From a bacterium (lineage in GTDB: Bacteria; Patescibacteriota; Minisyncoccia; UBA6257; 2-01-FULL-56-20), in contig JAKAGE010000018.1 of assembly GCA_021817655.1 (NCBI GenBank), positions 1 to 12,607 of the forward strand: a DNA stretch of 12,607 nt, written 5' to 3'. The notes under the pieces are model-generated. The model did not search any database. It saw only the letters and a list, made by a program, of their open reading frames with translations, and was not told where the DNA came from. Shown here in pieces: positions 1 to 6,651 of the stretch. The translations under genes and the position numbers were made by a program. Position 1 is the first letter of the stretch. The number at the start of each line of letters is the position of its first letter.

Positions 1-218
1 GCCAGCTCCTCATGACGATCATCGAAAAGTTCAACGGCGGACCGGTCGGCATCAATACGATCGCTGCCGCACTTGCGCAGGACCGCGGCGTGATCGAAGA
101 CATCTATGAGCCGTATCTCATGACGCTCGGCTTTCTCCAGCGCTCGTCCGCGGGGCGCATCGTGCTCCCGGCGGCGTATCGTCATCTGAAGATCAAGGGC
201 TACGAGGAATTATTGTAG
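1..218 (+). CDS. ruvB: RuvB Holliday junction helicase, C-terminal fragment (5' end outside window)
   Basis: This is the C-terminal winged-helix domain of RuvB, the AAA+ motor that drives branch migration of Holliday junctions with RuvA. The frame is already open at base 3 (QLLMTIIEKF...), so the ATG at 12 is an internal methionine. About 71 codons are visible, ending in TAG at 216-218. The family signature is clear: GGPVGINTIAAAL, then IEDIYEPYLMTLGFLQR and GRIVLPAAYRHL, matching the DNA-binding RuvB C domain. A short tail (KIKGYEELL) follows the position where many RuvB proteins stop. The Walker A/B AAA+ part lies upstream of the window. The next gene starts 63 nt later on the same strand. 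ruvA is separate, about 6.4 kb downstream, so this is not a ruvAB operon. Identification is from the remembered family pattern. Confidence 0.93.
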   Translation, partial: QLLMTIIEKFNGGPVGINTIAAALAQDRGVIEDIYEPYLMTLGFLQRSSAGRIVLPAAYRHLKIKGYEELL

Positions 219-281
219 GACCGCCGTTCCGTTGCCGGGCGTTCATCAATATTTAATCCATCGGAGTTAGGATTTTCGTTG

Positions 282-857
282 ATGGTCTACATCAACGAAT
301 GGCTTCCGAATCCCGTCGGCCCTGACGCCCCCGGGGAATTCGTGGAGCTGTATAACAGCGGGCCGGCGGGGATGTCGCTCGACGGATATGCGCTCGGCGC
401 CGGCGGCAAAAGGAAGGTTCCTCTTGGCGGATATGCGATCCCGGCCGGAGGATATCTTTCGCTCACGCATGCGCAAACAAAGCTGTCTTTGAAAAACACG
501 GACGGAGAAGTATTGTTATATGGTCCGGGCGGTACGGTTGCCGATAGCGCGCGATTCGCCGGCGCGGCGCCGGAAGGAAAAAGTTGGTCCCGCATGGATT
601 ACGGAACGGCCCCGATCGGGCATTTTGCGTGGACGTATCCCACGCCGGGCGCCGCGAACCGAACGATCGACACGGGCATCACGGTGCGGCATTATCCATA
701 CGGCGCGCCGCTCGTGCCGAGGATCGGGATCGGCGCCGCAACGATTTTTGCGGCAGGCGTTTCGGCCGTTCTGCTCGCATTCTTTCTCTATGTCATCTTC
801 AAGAACAAAAACATATCGGACCTTCTCTTCGGAGGAGACGAAGCGGCTCGGCTTTGA
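282..857 (+). CDS. Lamin-tail-domain (LTD) protein with C-terminal membrane anchor
   Basis: The protein is 191 aa from ATG 282; a TTG at 279 is an alternative start. ATG is preferred because GGAG (263-266) and AGGA (269-272) lie upstream, AGGA with a 9-nt spacer. Residues 1-128 look like an LTD immunoglobulin-like fold: INEWLPNP at the start, EFVELYNSG, LDGYALG, YAIPAGGYLSL, LLYGPGGTVADS, and the closing TPGAANR. A hydrophobic helix at about 148-173 is followed by a lysine-containing tail (KNKN). There is no N-terminal signal peptide, and the frame upstream to the stop at 216 holds no start or hydrophobic segment. Bacterial LTD proteins are usually secreted or surface-associated; the role here is unknown. 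The last 68 nt overlap tsaE in another frame. Domain call is fairly confident; function is not. Confidence 0.85.
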   Translation: MVYINEWLPNPVGPDAPGEFVELYNSGPAGMSLDGYALGAGGKRKVPLGGYAIPAGGYLSLTHAQTKLSLKNTDGEVLLYGPGGTVADSARFAGAAPEGKSWSRMDYGTAPIGHFAWTYPTPGAANRTIDTGITVRHYPYGAPLVPRIGIGAATIFAAGVSAVLLAFFLYVIFKNKNISDLLFGGDEAARL

Positions 858-1272
858 TGCGGCGCGGGCCCTCGGGCGGGGACCCGCGGTGTTCGCGCTC
901 CAAGGGGACCTCGGGGCGGGGAAAACCACGTTCGTTCAGGGATTTTTAAAAGGGCTTGGTTCGCGCGCGCGGGTGACGAGCCCGACGTTCGTTCTGATGC
1001 GCCGCCATGGATTGGCGGGAAAAAAATTCTCGAACGTCTTCCATATCGATGCGTATCGCCTCAAAAAACCCGAGCATTTCGCGGCGCTCGAACTGGATGC
1101 GATCATCGCGGATCCGCGCAATATCGTTCTCATCGAGTGGCCCGAACAGGCGGAGGAATTCTTGCCGAAGCGTACGGTGCGGATCGGATTCACGTACGGA
1201 GAAAAAGAGAACGAGCGGATCGTTGCCATAACGATGCCGCTCTCCGACGCCGTCAAAAAAGGACGCCAATGA
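790..1272 (+). CDS. tsaE: tRNA threonylcarbamoyladenosine biosynthesis ATPase TsaE
   Basis: TsaE is the P-loop ATPase that works with TsaD/TsaB to make t6A37 on ANN-decoding tRNAs in the cytosol. At 160 aa it has the normal family size. Visible motifs are the N-terminal SSEETKRLG, Walker A GDLGAGKTTF at 39-48, SPTF at 64-67 (switch-like segment), HIDAYRL at 85-91 and IEWPEQ at 115-120, all in TsaE order. The frame is open much further upstream, but ATG 790 is chosen because the family-like sequence begins right after it and no later ATG would retain SSEETKRLG. That choice makes the gene overlap the LTD gene by 68 nt. No Shine-Dalgarno is visible, so translation is probably coupled to the LTD gene. 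The stop TGA shares four bases (ATGA) with the start of the next gene. TsaB/TsaD are not in the window. Confidence 0.95.
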   Translation: MSSSRTKTYRTFSSEETKRLGFDAARALGRGPAVFALQGDLGAGKTTFVQGFLKGLGSRARVTSPTFVLMRRHGLAGKKFSNVFHIDAYRLKKPEHFAALELDAIIADPRNIVLIEWPEQAEEFLPKRTVRIGFTYGEKENERIVAITMPLSDAVKKGRQ

Positions 1273-2276
1273 AAAAACTGCTCCTTATCGACGCGAACTC
1301 CATCATTCACCGGTCGTTCCACGCCCTGCCCCCGCTCACGGCGCCCGACGGGTCGCCCGCGGGGGCGCTGTACGGCATCGGAAGCATTCTTCTCAAGCTG
1401 TGGCGCGAGGACCGGCCGGACTATGCCGCTGCGCTTTTCGACCGTCCCGAGCCGACGTTCCGCGACAGGAAATATGCCGAGTACAAAGCGCAGCGGCCCC
1501 CGGCGCCGGACGAACTCATCGCACAGATCGTCGCCGCGCACGACCTTTTTCACGCGTTCGGCATCCGTACCTTCGAATGCCCCGGGTACGAAGCGGACGA
1601 CCTCATCGCGACGCTTGCCACGAAATTCGCGCCGCAGGATGGCCTCCGGATTGTGATTCTCACCGGCGACCGTGATACGCTCCAGCTTGTCGATGGGGAC
1701 AAGCTGGTCGTGCAGACGTTCAATAAGGGCGTGAGCGACACGACGATTTATGATGAGGCGACGGTGAAAGAACGGTACGGCGGTCTCGCGCCGCGGCAGC
1801 TCGTCGACTATAAAGCGCTCGTCGGGGATCCGTCGGACAACATCAAGGGAGTGCCCGGCATCGGGCCGAAAACGGCGACGGAGCTCATCGGGCGGTTCGG
1901 AACCGTCAAAAATTTGTACGCCGTCCTTGGCGGAACGGGAGGCGTTGCGGGAGAAGGCGGAAAAGAGATGGAAAAGCTGCGGGCGCGGTTCGGCGCGTTC
2001 AAAAAGGAAGCGGAGCTTTCGGAGGAGCTTGTCACGCTCGAACGGAACGCTCCGATCGAAGTTCCACCCCTCGAAGATCTTGCGCCGATCCCCGGGATGG
2101 ACGGCCCCGCGGCATATTTTGAAAAAATGCAGTTTGCATCGCTTTTGAAGCGGCTGATCATGCCGGCGGCCGCAGAAAAGGAAGATGCCGCCCGTTCCGC
2201 AATGAAAGAGCCGAAGCGGCAGGCGAAGAAAGAAAAGGAGGAAGCGCCGAAAAATCCCCAGGCGCGGCTTTTCTAG
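1269..2276 (+). CDS. Stand-alone 5'-3' exonuclease / flap endonuclease (PolA N-terminal-domain type)
   Basis: This 335-aa protein matches the 5'-3' exonuclease domain of DNA polymerase I without any polymerase domain. It would remove RNA primers and 5' flaps in replication and repair. Visible motifs: LLIDAN with metal-ligand Asp8; FDRPEPTFRDRKY (57-69) with the conserved Asp/Arg; GYEADDLIATLA (106-117); LTGDRDTLQL (131-140); and YKALVGDPSDNI plus GVPGIGPKTA (181-203), the helix-3-turn-helix DNA clamp. From about residue 300 a Lys/Glu/Ala-rich, probably disordered tail runs to the terminal QARLF, which resembles a beta-clamp-binding pentapeptide (Qxx[L/M]F). The start ATG 1269 overlaps the tsaE stop by 4 nt, with AAGGA five bases upstream. 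A frame extension back to 1137 is rejected because it lies inside tsaE. It could be named as the N-terminal domain of PolA or as a Xni/ExoIX relative; the PolA-like exonuclease is favoured. Confidence 0.92.
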   Translation: MKKLLLIDANSIIHRSFHALPPLTAPDGSPAGALYGIGSILLKLWREDRPDYAAALFDRPEPTFRDRKYAEYKAQRPPAPDELIAQIVAAHDLFHAFGIRTFECPGYEADDLIATLATKFAPQDGLRIVILTGDRDTLQLVDGDKLVVQTFNKGVSDTTIYDEATVKERYGGLAPRQLVDYKALVGDPSDNIKGVPGIGPKTATELIGRFGTVKNLYAVLGGTGGVAGEGGKEMEKLRARFGAFKKEAELSEELVTLERNAPIEVPPLEDLAPIPGMDGPAAYFEKMQFASLLKRLIMPAAAEKEDAARSAMKEPKRQAKKEKEEAPKNPQARLF

Positions 2277-2311
2277 CAGTCCCGCCCGGAAGCTCGCAGG
2301 AAGCGGTTCGG

Positions 2312-2320
2312 TGCTATAAT
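2312..2320 (+). promoter_or_regulatory. Extended -10 promoter of the histidine kinase gene
   Basis: The sequence TGCTATAAT is a perfect extended -10 element (TGn plus TATAAT). No convincing -35 lies 16-18 nt upstream, which is tolerated by extended -10 promoters. The predicted start is near 2327, about 13 nt before ATG 2340, so the leader is very short. It lies in the 63-nt gap after the exonuclease gene and would give the kinase its own transcript. Confidence 0.65.
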
Positions 2321-2339
2321 TAAGGGAAATCGCATATCT

Positions 2340-3665
2340 ATGGGGAAGCCAAGAAATGTTCTGCTCTGGCCCGAGTTTCAGGTGGTCTGGGTGCTCGCGG
2401 CTATCATCGTCGCAGTTATCGTGCTCGACTTTGCGACGCCGACGGTCGCATGGGTCGCCTACACCGATGCCGCACTGCTGCTCGCGGCGCTCATTCTCAC
2501 GGTGACGAGCGTGTATCTTGCCGCCAAAAAGGAGCGCGGAACGAGCGTCGAGCGAAGCGAGCTCACCAGCATTATCGGCAGCCTCAACGATGCACTGATC
2601 GTGTACGAAAGCGATTTCCGGGTCGTTTTTTTCAATCCCGCCGCGGAACGGCTTTTCCGGATGGATGCGAAATCCGTCCTTGGGCACGTACTTTCGCCGC
2701 GGGATGTCGAACACGACGGCTGGCGAACGCTCACGCAGGTCGTTTTCCCTTCGCTCGCGCCGCGCGTCGTCATGCGCAGTAAGGAGGGCGAGGTGCCGCA
2801 GGTCGCGGACATCTCGTTCACCGACCCGCAGCTCGAATTCCGGGTGACGACGGCTCCGGTCATTGACGAGAACGGCAAGACGCTCGCGTTCATGAAGATC
2901 ATCCGTGACCGGACGCCCCAGATCCTCGCGCTCCGCTCGAAGGACGAGTTCATCGAGGTCGCATCCCACCAGCTCCGCGGGCCGGTGACGGACATCAATT
3001 GGGCCCTCCAGAGCGTGGAGAATGTGCAGGGGCTTTCGGAGACGGACAAGATGATCGTCGATACGGCGTTCGAGGCGAGCAAAAATCTTCTGCGGCGTAT
3101 CGAAGACCTCCTGAATATCGCCAAAATGGAAGATGGGCAGTTCGGCTACAAATTCGAAGATACGGACATTGTCGAGTTCGTCGGAAAAACGCTTGCCGAT
3201 GTTCTGCCGGCGGCCCAGAAGGCGGGAATTAAGCTTTATTTCGACCGGCCGCAGGAAGCGCTGCCCCACGTCATGATCGACCCGAAGCGCCTCACGCTTG
3301 CGGTCGACAACCTGCTCGAGAACGCGATCCGCTATAACGTCGAGAACGGCACGGTGACGGTGAAGGTGGATAAGATGCAGGACCGGCCCTATGTGGTCGT
3401 TTCCGTCCGCGATACCGGCATCGGCATCCCGACGGAGTCGATGGAAAAACTTTTTATGAAGTTCTATCGGGCAGACAATGCCCTCAAGCGCCAAACGGAA
3501 GGGTCCGGCCTGGGCCTCTACATTGCAAAAGGCGTTGTTACTGCCCATGGCGGACAGATCTGGGCCGAGTCAGAGCTCAATCGTGGCACCACGATCTCGT
3601 TCGCGCTTCCCACCGATCCGTCACTTGTGCCGAAGGCCGAGATCGGATTGGGGGATTATGTATAA
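2340..3665 (+). CDS. Membrane PAS-domain sensor histidine kinase (orphan)
   Basis: This 441-aa protein has two predicted N-terminal membrane helices (about 15-31 and 41-61) with almost no extracytoplasmic loop. A PAS-like domain (about 74-190; IIGSLNDALIVYESDFRVVF) is followed by a HisKA dimerisation helix with phosphoacceptor His210 in ASHQLRGP. The HATPase_c domain carries the N box (DNLLENAIRYN, 323-333), G1 (DTGIGIP, 358-364), F box (KLFMKFYRAD) and G2 (GSGLGL, 388-393). All catalytic motifs are intact, so an active kinase is expected. The signal is probably sensed in the membrane or by the cytoplasmic PAS domain. No response regulator is in the window. Transcription probably starts at the extended -10 at 2312-2320. 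The ATG at 2340 sits directly before the first membrane helix, with no good Shine-Dalgarno at normal spacing. Confidence 0.93.
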   Translation: MGKPRNVLLWPEFQVVWVLAAIIVAVIVLDFATPTVAWVAYTDAALLLAALILTVTSVYLAAKKERGTSVERSELTSIIGSLNDALIVYESDFRVVFFNPAAERLFRMDAKSVLGHVLSPRDVEHDGWRTLTQVVFPSLAPRVVMRSKEGEVPQVADISFTDPQLEFRVTTAPVIDENGKTLAFMKIIRDRTPQILALRSKDEFIEVASHQLRGPVTDINWALQSVENVQGLSETDKMIVDTAFEASKNLLRRIEDLLNIAKMEDGQFGYKFEDTDIVEFVGKTLADVLPAAQKAGIKLYFDRPQEALPHVMIDPKRLTLAVDNLLENAIRYNVENGTVTVKVDKMQDRPYVVVSVRDTGIGIPTESMEKLFMKFYRADNALKRQTEGSGLGLYIAKGVVTAHGGQIWAESELNRGTTISFALPTDPSLVPKAEIGLGDYV

Positions 3666-3780
3666 AAAGGTTCAGCTCCGTCCGGGGGGATCCGCGACCG
3701 TGACGGTGCGCCATTATTAGAGGGGTCTTGGAGCGGGGGTAGGGATCCCTTCTATCTTCCGAATACTTCCCAATAGCTCT

Positions 3781-3814
3781 TTGCGGGAGCGCCTTTGCCC
3801 GCAACACTCTTTTC
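3781..3814 (+). terminator. Hairpin with T-rich tail between the kinase gene and pyrG
   Basis: TTGCGGG (3781-3787) and CCCGCAA (3798-3804) form a perfect 7-bp stem with a 10-nt loop, followed by CACTCTTTTC. It resembles an intrinsic terminator for the kinase transcript, although the T tract is interrupted. It ends only 11 nt before the likely pyrG -10 box, so it could also affect the pyrG promoter. Confidence 0.5.
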
Positions 3815-3815
3815 G

Positions 3816-3828
3816 TATAAAATAGAAT
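3816..3828 (+). promoter_or_regulatory. pyrG promoter, -10 region just before the start codon
   Basis: Two overlapping candidates are visible: TATAAA (3816-3821) and TAGAAT (3823-3828). From the first, transcription would begin near 3828, giving a leader of about 6 nt before ATG 3834. From the second, it would begin at the ATG itself. No strong -35 is seen; TTGCCC at 3795-3800 lies 15 nt upstream of the first box. No Shine-Dalgarno is present. Confidence 0.5.
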
Positions 3829-3833
3829 TCGAT

Positions 3834-5498
3834 ATGACCCGGCCGAAGAAATCCCCGACCCAGCACAAATATATTTTCGTCGTCGGAGGAGTAATGTCGG
3901 GTGTCGGCAAGGGTGTCGCATCGTCGTCCATTGCCAAGATCATGCAGTCGCGCGGGCTCGAGGTGACATCCATCAAGATCGACCCGTACGTGAACGTCGA
4001 CGCAGGAACCATGAACCCCACCGAACACGGTGAGGTCTTTGTTTTGGATGACGGCACGGAGTGCGACCAGGATATGGGCAACTACGAGCGCTTCCTCGAT
4101 CGCGATCTCTCGGGCGCAAACTACATGACGACGGGGTCGATCTATAAGACCGTCATCGAACGCGAGCGGAGCATGGGATACGGCGGCCGGTCGGTGAGCG
4201 TCGTGCCGTACATCCCGCTCGAAGTGATGGGGCGCATCGATCGCGCGGCGGCATTGGCGAAGGCGGAGGTCGTGATCACCGAGATCGGGGGCACGGTAGG
4301 CGAATATGAGAACATCCTATTCCTCGAAGCGATCCGCATGGTGAAGTTCAAGCATCCCAAGGACGTGCTTGTCGTGCTTGTGAGCCATCTGCCGATCATG
4401 AACGACGAGAACGAGCTGAAGACGAAGCCGACCCAGCATGCGGTGCGCGCGCTGAACGCCACCGGGCTCCAGCCGGACATCATCCTTGCGCGCGCGAAGT
4501 ATCCGCTCGACGACAAGCGCAAAGAGAAGATCGCCTTCAACTGCAACCTTGACGTAGAGGACGTCATCTCCGCGCCGGACGTATCGAGCATCTATGATGT
4601 TCCGGTGAATTTCGAGAGCGACAACCTTGGCAATCTGATCCTGCGGAAGCTCGGCATGCGCCCGCGCGCGAAGGACATGAAAGAGTGGCGCGCGTTCGCG
4701 GCGAAGTTCCACAGCGCGAAGGATGCGGTAAAGATCGGCATCGTCGGAAAATATTTCGCGAGCGGCAAGTTCGTGCTCGCGGACTCATACCTGTCCGTGA
4801 TCGAGGCGATCAAGCATGCCGCCGCGTTCGCGGGAGTGAAGCCCGAGATACAATGGCTTGACTCGGGGAAGTTCGAGAGCGGCGCGGCTGCGGACCTCGC
4901 GGAGCTCGACCAGTATGACGGCATCATCGTGCCGGGAGGATTCGGTTCGCGCGGCGTGGAAGGCAAGCTTGCCGCGATCCGCCACTGCCGGGAGAGCAAG
5001 ATCCCGTATTTCGGGCTCTGTTACGGCATGCAGCTTGCGACGGTGGAATTTGCCCGGGATGTTCTGAAAATGAAGGGAGCGAACACGACCGAGGTCGATC
5101 CGAAGACGAAGTATCCGATCATCGATATTCTGCCGGAGCAGAAAAAACTGATGGCAGACAGCAATTACGGTGCAACGATGCGGCTTGGCGCGTACCCTGC
5201 GGTGCTTAAAAAAGGCACGATCGCGGAACGCGCATACGGCACGGGGAAGATCTCCGAGCGGCACCGGCATCGCTATGAAGTTAACCCGGCGTTCGTGGAA
5301 CGCCTCGAACGCGGCGGGCTCGTGTTCAGCGGGCAGTCGCCGTCGCGGCGGCTCATGGAAGTGGCGGAGCTTCCGCGCGCCGTCCACCCTTTCTTTGTGG
5401 GTACCCAATTCCATCCCGAATTGAAATCGCGGCCGCTGCGTCCGCATCCGCTGTTCCGGGAATTCATGAAGGCGGCGAAGGAACGAGGCAAGCGATAG
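3834..5498 (+). CDS. pyrG: CTP synthase (glutamine-hydrolysing)
   Basis: CTP synthase converts UTP, ATP and glutamine to CTP, the last step of de novo pyrimidine nucleotide synthesis. At 554 aa it has the usual length. The N-terminal amidoligase domain shows FVVGGVMSGVGKG (15-27), KIDPYVNVDAGTMNP, GEVFVLDDGTECDQDMGNYE and ITEIGGTVGEYEN. The C-terminal class I glutamine amidotransferase domain shows IIVPGGFGSRG, the nucleophile elbow FGLCYGMQ (Cys396) and TQFHPELKSRP with His527 and Glu529, so the triad is complete. ATG 3834 is chosen over an upstream TTG at 3795 because the extra 13 residues are not family-like and the promoter boxes lie between the two. It is preceded by a hairpin terminator and stands apart from the kinase gene. 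holA follows after 51 nt. Confidence 0.98.
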   Translation: MTRPKKSPTQHKYIFVVGGVMSGVGKGVASSSIAKIMQSRGLEVTSIKIDPYVNVDAGTMNPTEHGEVFVLDDGTECDQDMGNYERFLDRDLSGANYMTTGSIYKTVIERERSMGYGGRSVSVVPYIPLEVMGRIDRAAALAKAEVVITEIGGTVGEYENILFLEAIRMVKFKHPKDVLVVLVSHLPIMNDENELKTKPTQHAVRALNATGLQPDIILARAKYPLDDKRKEKIAFNCNLDVEDVISAPDVSSIYDVPVNFESDNLGNLILRKLGMRPRAKDMKEWRAFAAKFHSAKDAVKIGIVGKYFASGKFVLADSYLSVIEAIKHAAAFAGVKPEIQWLDSGKFESGAAADLAELDQYDGIIVPGGFGSRGVEGKLAAIRHCRESKIPYFGLCYGMQLATVEFARDVLKMKGANTTEVDPKTKYPIIDILPEQKKLMADSNYGATMRLGAYPAVLKKGTIAERAYGTGKISERHRHRYEVNPAFVERLERGGLVFSGQSPSRRLMEVAELPRAVHPFFVGTQFHPELKSRPLRPHPLFREFMKAAKERGKR

Positions 5499-5536
5499 CC
5501 TTCGGGGGGGGCATGGCGGCGGCGACTCGGTTGTTC

Positions 5537-5542
5537 TATTCT
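5537..5542 (+). promoter_or_regulatory. Possible -10 box of holA
   Basis: TATTCT ends 7 nt before the holA ATG at 5550 and would place the transcription start at about 5549, making the mRNA leaderless. No -35 is recognisable, and holA might instead be read from pyrG. The weight comes from the same arrangement at other genes in the window. Confidence 0.35.
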
Positions 5543-5549
5543 GTGATAT

Positions 5550-6347
5550 ATGATCATCTTCCTCTACGGCCCCGACGATTACCGGCGCTCCGAGAAGAAG
5601 CGCGCGATCATCGCGGAGTTTGCGAAACGACACTCGGCGATCGGCGTTGGCCATTTTGATTTCGACGAGAAAGGCGCGGCCGAAGAGTTCCAAAATTTCG
5701 CGCGCACGCAGTCCATTTTTGAATCAGCCAAATTGGCGGTGATCGAGAACGCGTTTGCGCTCGAGGCAAAAGCGCTTGCAAAACTGCTCAAGCCGTTCGT
5801 TGACAAAAAGAACACCACGGTCCTCGTTGCCGAAAAGGACAAGCCGGTGAAGGCGCTCGGCTTCCTTCTTGAGAAGCCGGCGATCTCCCAGAAATTCGAA
5901 GCGCTTGCAGGCGCGGATCTTGCCGCATGGGCGGCCGCGGAGGCGAAGGCGCTCGGCTTCGCACTCGCACCCGCTGCGGCGCAGTTCCTTGCGCAGGTGT
6001 ATGCGGGCGATACCTGGGGCCTCATGACGGAGCTTCAGAAATTATCCGGCCTTGCGGGGGCGCGCGGCCGCTCCGGAACGATCGACAAGAAAGATCTGAA
6101 CGAATTCGATCTCGAGATCGCTCCCAACTATTGGGCCCTTATGAGCGGACTTAAAAGCGCCGATATCCGCAACCGGCTTTCGGCGTTCGAAGCGATGCTC
6201 GCGGCGAACGATCCGCCCGCGAAGATCTTCAATATTCTTGCGTCGCAATGGACGGAAAAAACTCCGCACATGGCGGAGTATGATATTGCAGTGAAGTCGG
6301 GAAAAGTGGATTACGAGGAGGCCTTGGTCGACCTCTTGATCAGCTGA
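5550..6347 (+). CDS. holA: DNA polymerase III delta subunit (clamp loader)
   Basis: This 265-aa protein resembles HolA, which opens the beta sliding clamp within the clamp-loader complex. It begins with FLYGPDDYRRSEKK, the degenerate P-loop-like start of the family. TQSIFESAKLAVIEN (53-67) matches the family segment that contacts the beta clamp. The helical collar-type C-terminus ends with YDIAVKSGKVDYEEALVDLL. It is shorter than proteobacterial HolA (about 340 aa) but plausible for a reduced genome. ATG 5550 lacks a Shine-Dalgarno, and a -10-like TATTCT sits just upstream. The neighbour rpsT is opposite in orientation and overlaps the last 37 nt. A holA-rpsT neighbourhood is also known from other bacteria, which supports both calls. 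Sequence similarity in this family is low, so the name rests on the ends and the context. Confidence 0.85.
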   Translation: MIIFLYGPDDYRRSEKKRAIIAEFAKRHSAIGVGHFDFDEKGAAEEFQNFARTQSIFESAKLAVIENAFALEAKALAKLLKPFVDKKNTTVLVAEKDKPVKALGFLLEKPAISQKFEALAGADLAAWAAAEAKALGFALAPAAAQFLAQVYAGDTWGLMTELQKLSGLAGARGRSGTIDKKDLNEFDLEIAPNYWALMSGLKSADIRNRLSAFEAMLAANDPPAKIFNILASQWTEKTPHMAEYDIAVKSGKVDYEEALVDLLIS

Positions 6348-6586
6348 GCAAGCCGGCTTTTCATTCGGCTCGCCTTGTTCTTCTCGATGACACGGGTCTT
6401 TGCAGCCTTGTCGAGCGCCTTCATCGCGGCGGGAAGCGCTTTTGCGGCTTCTTCATACTGCTTGGCCACGACGAATTTGCGCACGTTCTTGACGGCCTTC
6501 TTGTAGGCATCCTTGCGCACGGTATTGCGCGCGCGCCGGGTCTTCGCCTGGCGGAGCGCCTTCTTCGCTGAACTCGTAATCGGCAT
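6311..6586 (-). CDS. rpsT: 30S ribosomal protein S20
   Basis: This 91-aa, very basic all-helical protein matches bS20, a 16S rRNA-binding protein of the small subunit. It begins MPITSSAKKALRQAKTRRAR and contains VRKDAYKKAVKN, AMKALDKAAKTRVIEKNKAS and MKSRLAQL, the usual S20 order and length. The start ATG is at 6586-6584 and the stop TAA at 6313-6311. The 3' end overlaps holA by 37 nt in convergent orientation. The upstream gap to ruvA is only 74 nt and holds both divergent promoters. The rpsT -10 box (TATACT) ends only 7 nt before the ATG and there is no Shine-Dalgarno, so the mRNA is predicted to be leaderless. This is notable for a highly expressed ribosomal protein gene. Confidence 0.96.
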   Translation of the reverse strand: MPITSSAKKALRQAKTRRARNTVRKDAYKKAVKNVRKFVVAKQYEEAAKALPAAMKALDKAAKTRVIEKNKASRMKSRLAQLIKRSTKASS

Positions 6587-6593
6587 GGGAATG

Positions 6594-6621
6594 AGTATAC
6601 CGTAAACGGCCGATTTTGCAA
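6594..6621 (-). promoter_or_regulatory. rpsT promoter (minus strand)
   Basis: Read on the minus strand, TTGCAA (6621-6616) is followed after 16 nt by TATACT (6599-6594). The predicted start is around 6587, immediately before ATG 6586. TTGCAA is palindromic, so it also reads on the plus strand toward ruvA, but there it lies 24 nt from the ruvA -10, too far for a normal -35. Confidence 0.6.
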
Positions 6622-6645
6622 GTGCGCAATTGCCGCCGCCGGAGT

Positions 6646-6651
6646 TATAAT
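6646..6651 (+). promoter_or_regulatory. ruvA -10 box
   Basis: This is a perfect TATAAT ending 9 nt before ATG 6661, giving a predicted start near 6658 and a leader of about 3 nt. No -35 or TGn extension is evident. An AGAGG at 6652-6656 resembles a Shine-Dalgarno but would fall outside the transcript if the start prediction is right. Confidence 0.55.

Noticed and set aside
520..789. Upstream extension of the tsaE frame
   Set aside because: The extra 90 residues are Arg-rich, lie out of frame inside the LTD domain and are not TsaE-like; the ATG at 790 gives the family length.
936..3548. Very long open frame (870 codons) on the minus strand
   Set aside because: It is antisense to tsaE, the exonuclease and the kinase, all of which show clear family motifs. 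The peptide is Arg/Phe/His-rich without recognisable domains. Such shadows are expected opposite GC-rich codons.
3658..3720. 20-codon ORF overlapping the kinase stop codon (MYKKVQLRPGG...)
   Set aside because: No Shine-Dalgarno or independent promoter with a -35; too short to judge. The rest of the 3666-3780 gap shows nothing but a 10-bp palindrome, AGGGATCCCT, at 3741-3750.
3795..3833. TTG start for pyrG, 13 codons upstream
   Set aside because: The extra residues are not part of the CTP synthase N-terminus, and the likely -10 boxes lie between this codon and ATG 3834.
4785..5693. 302-codon minus-strand frame opposite pyrG and the start of holA
   Set aside because: Shadow of well-identified genes; composition typical of an antisense artefact.
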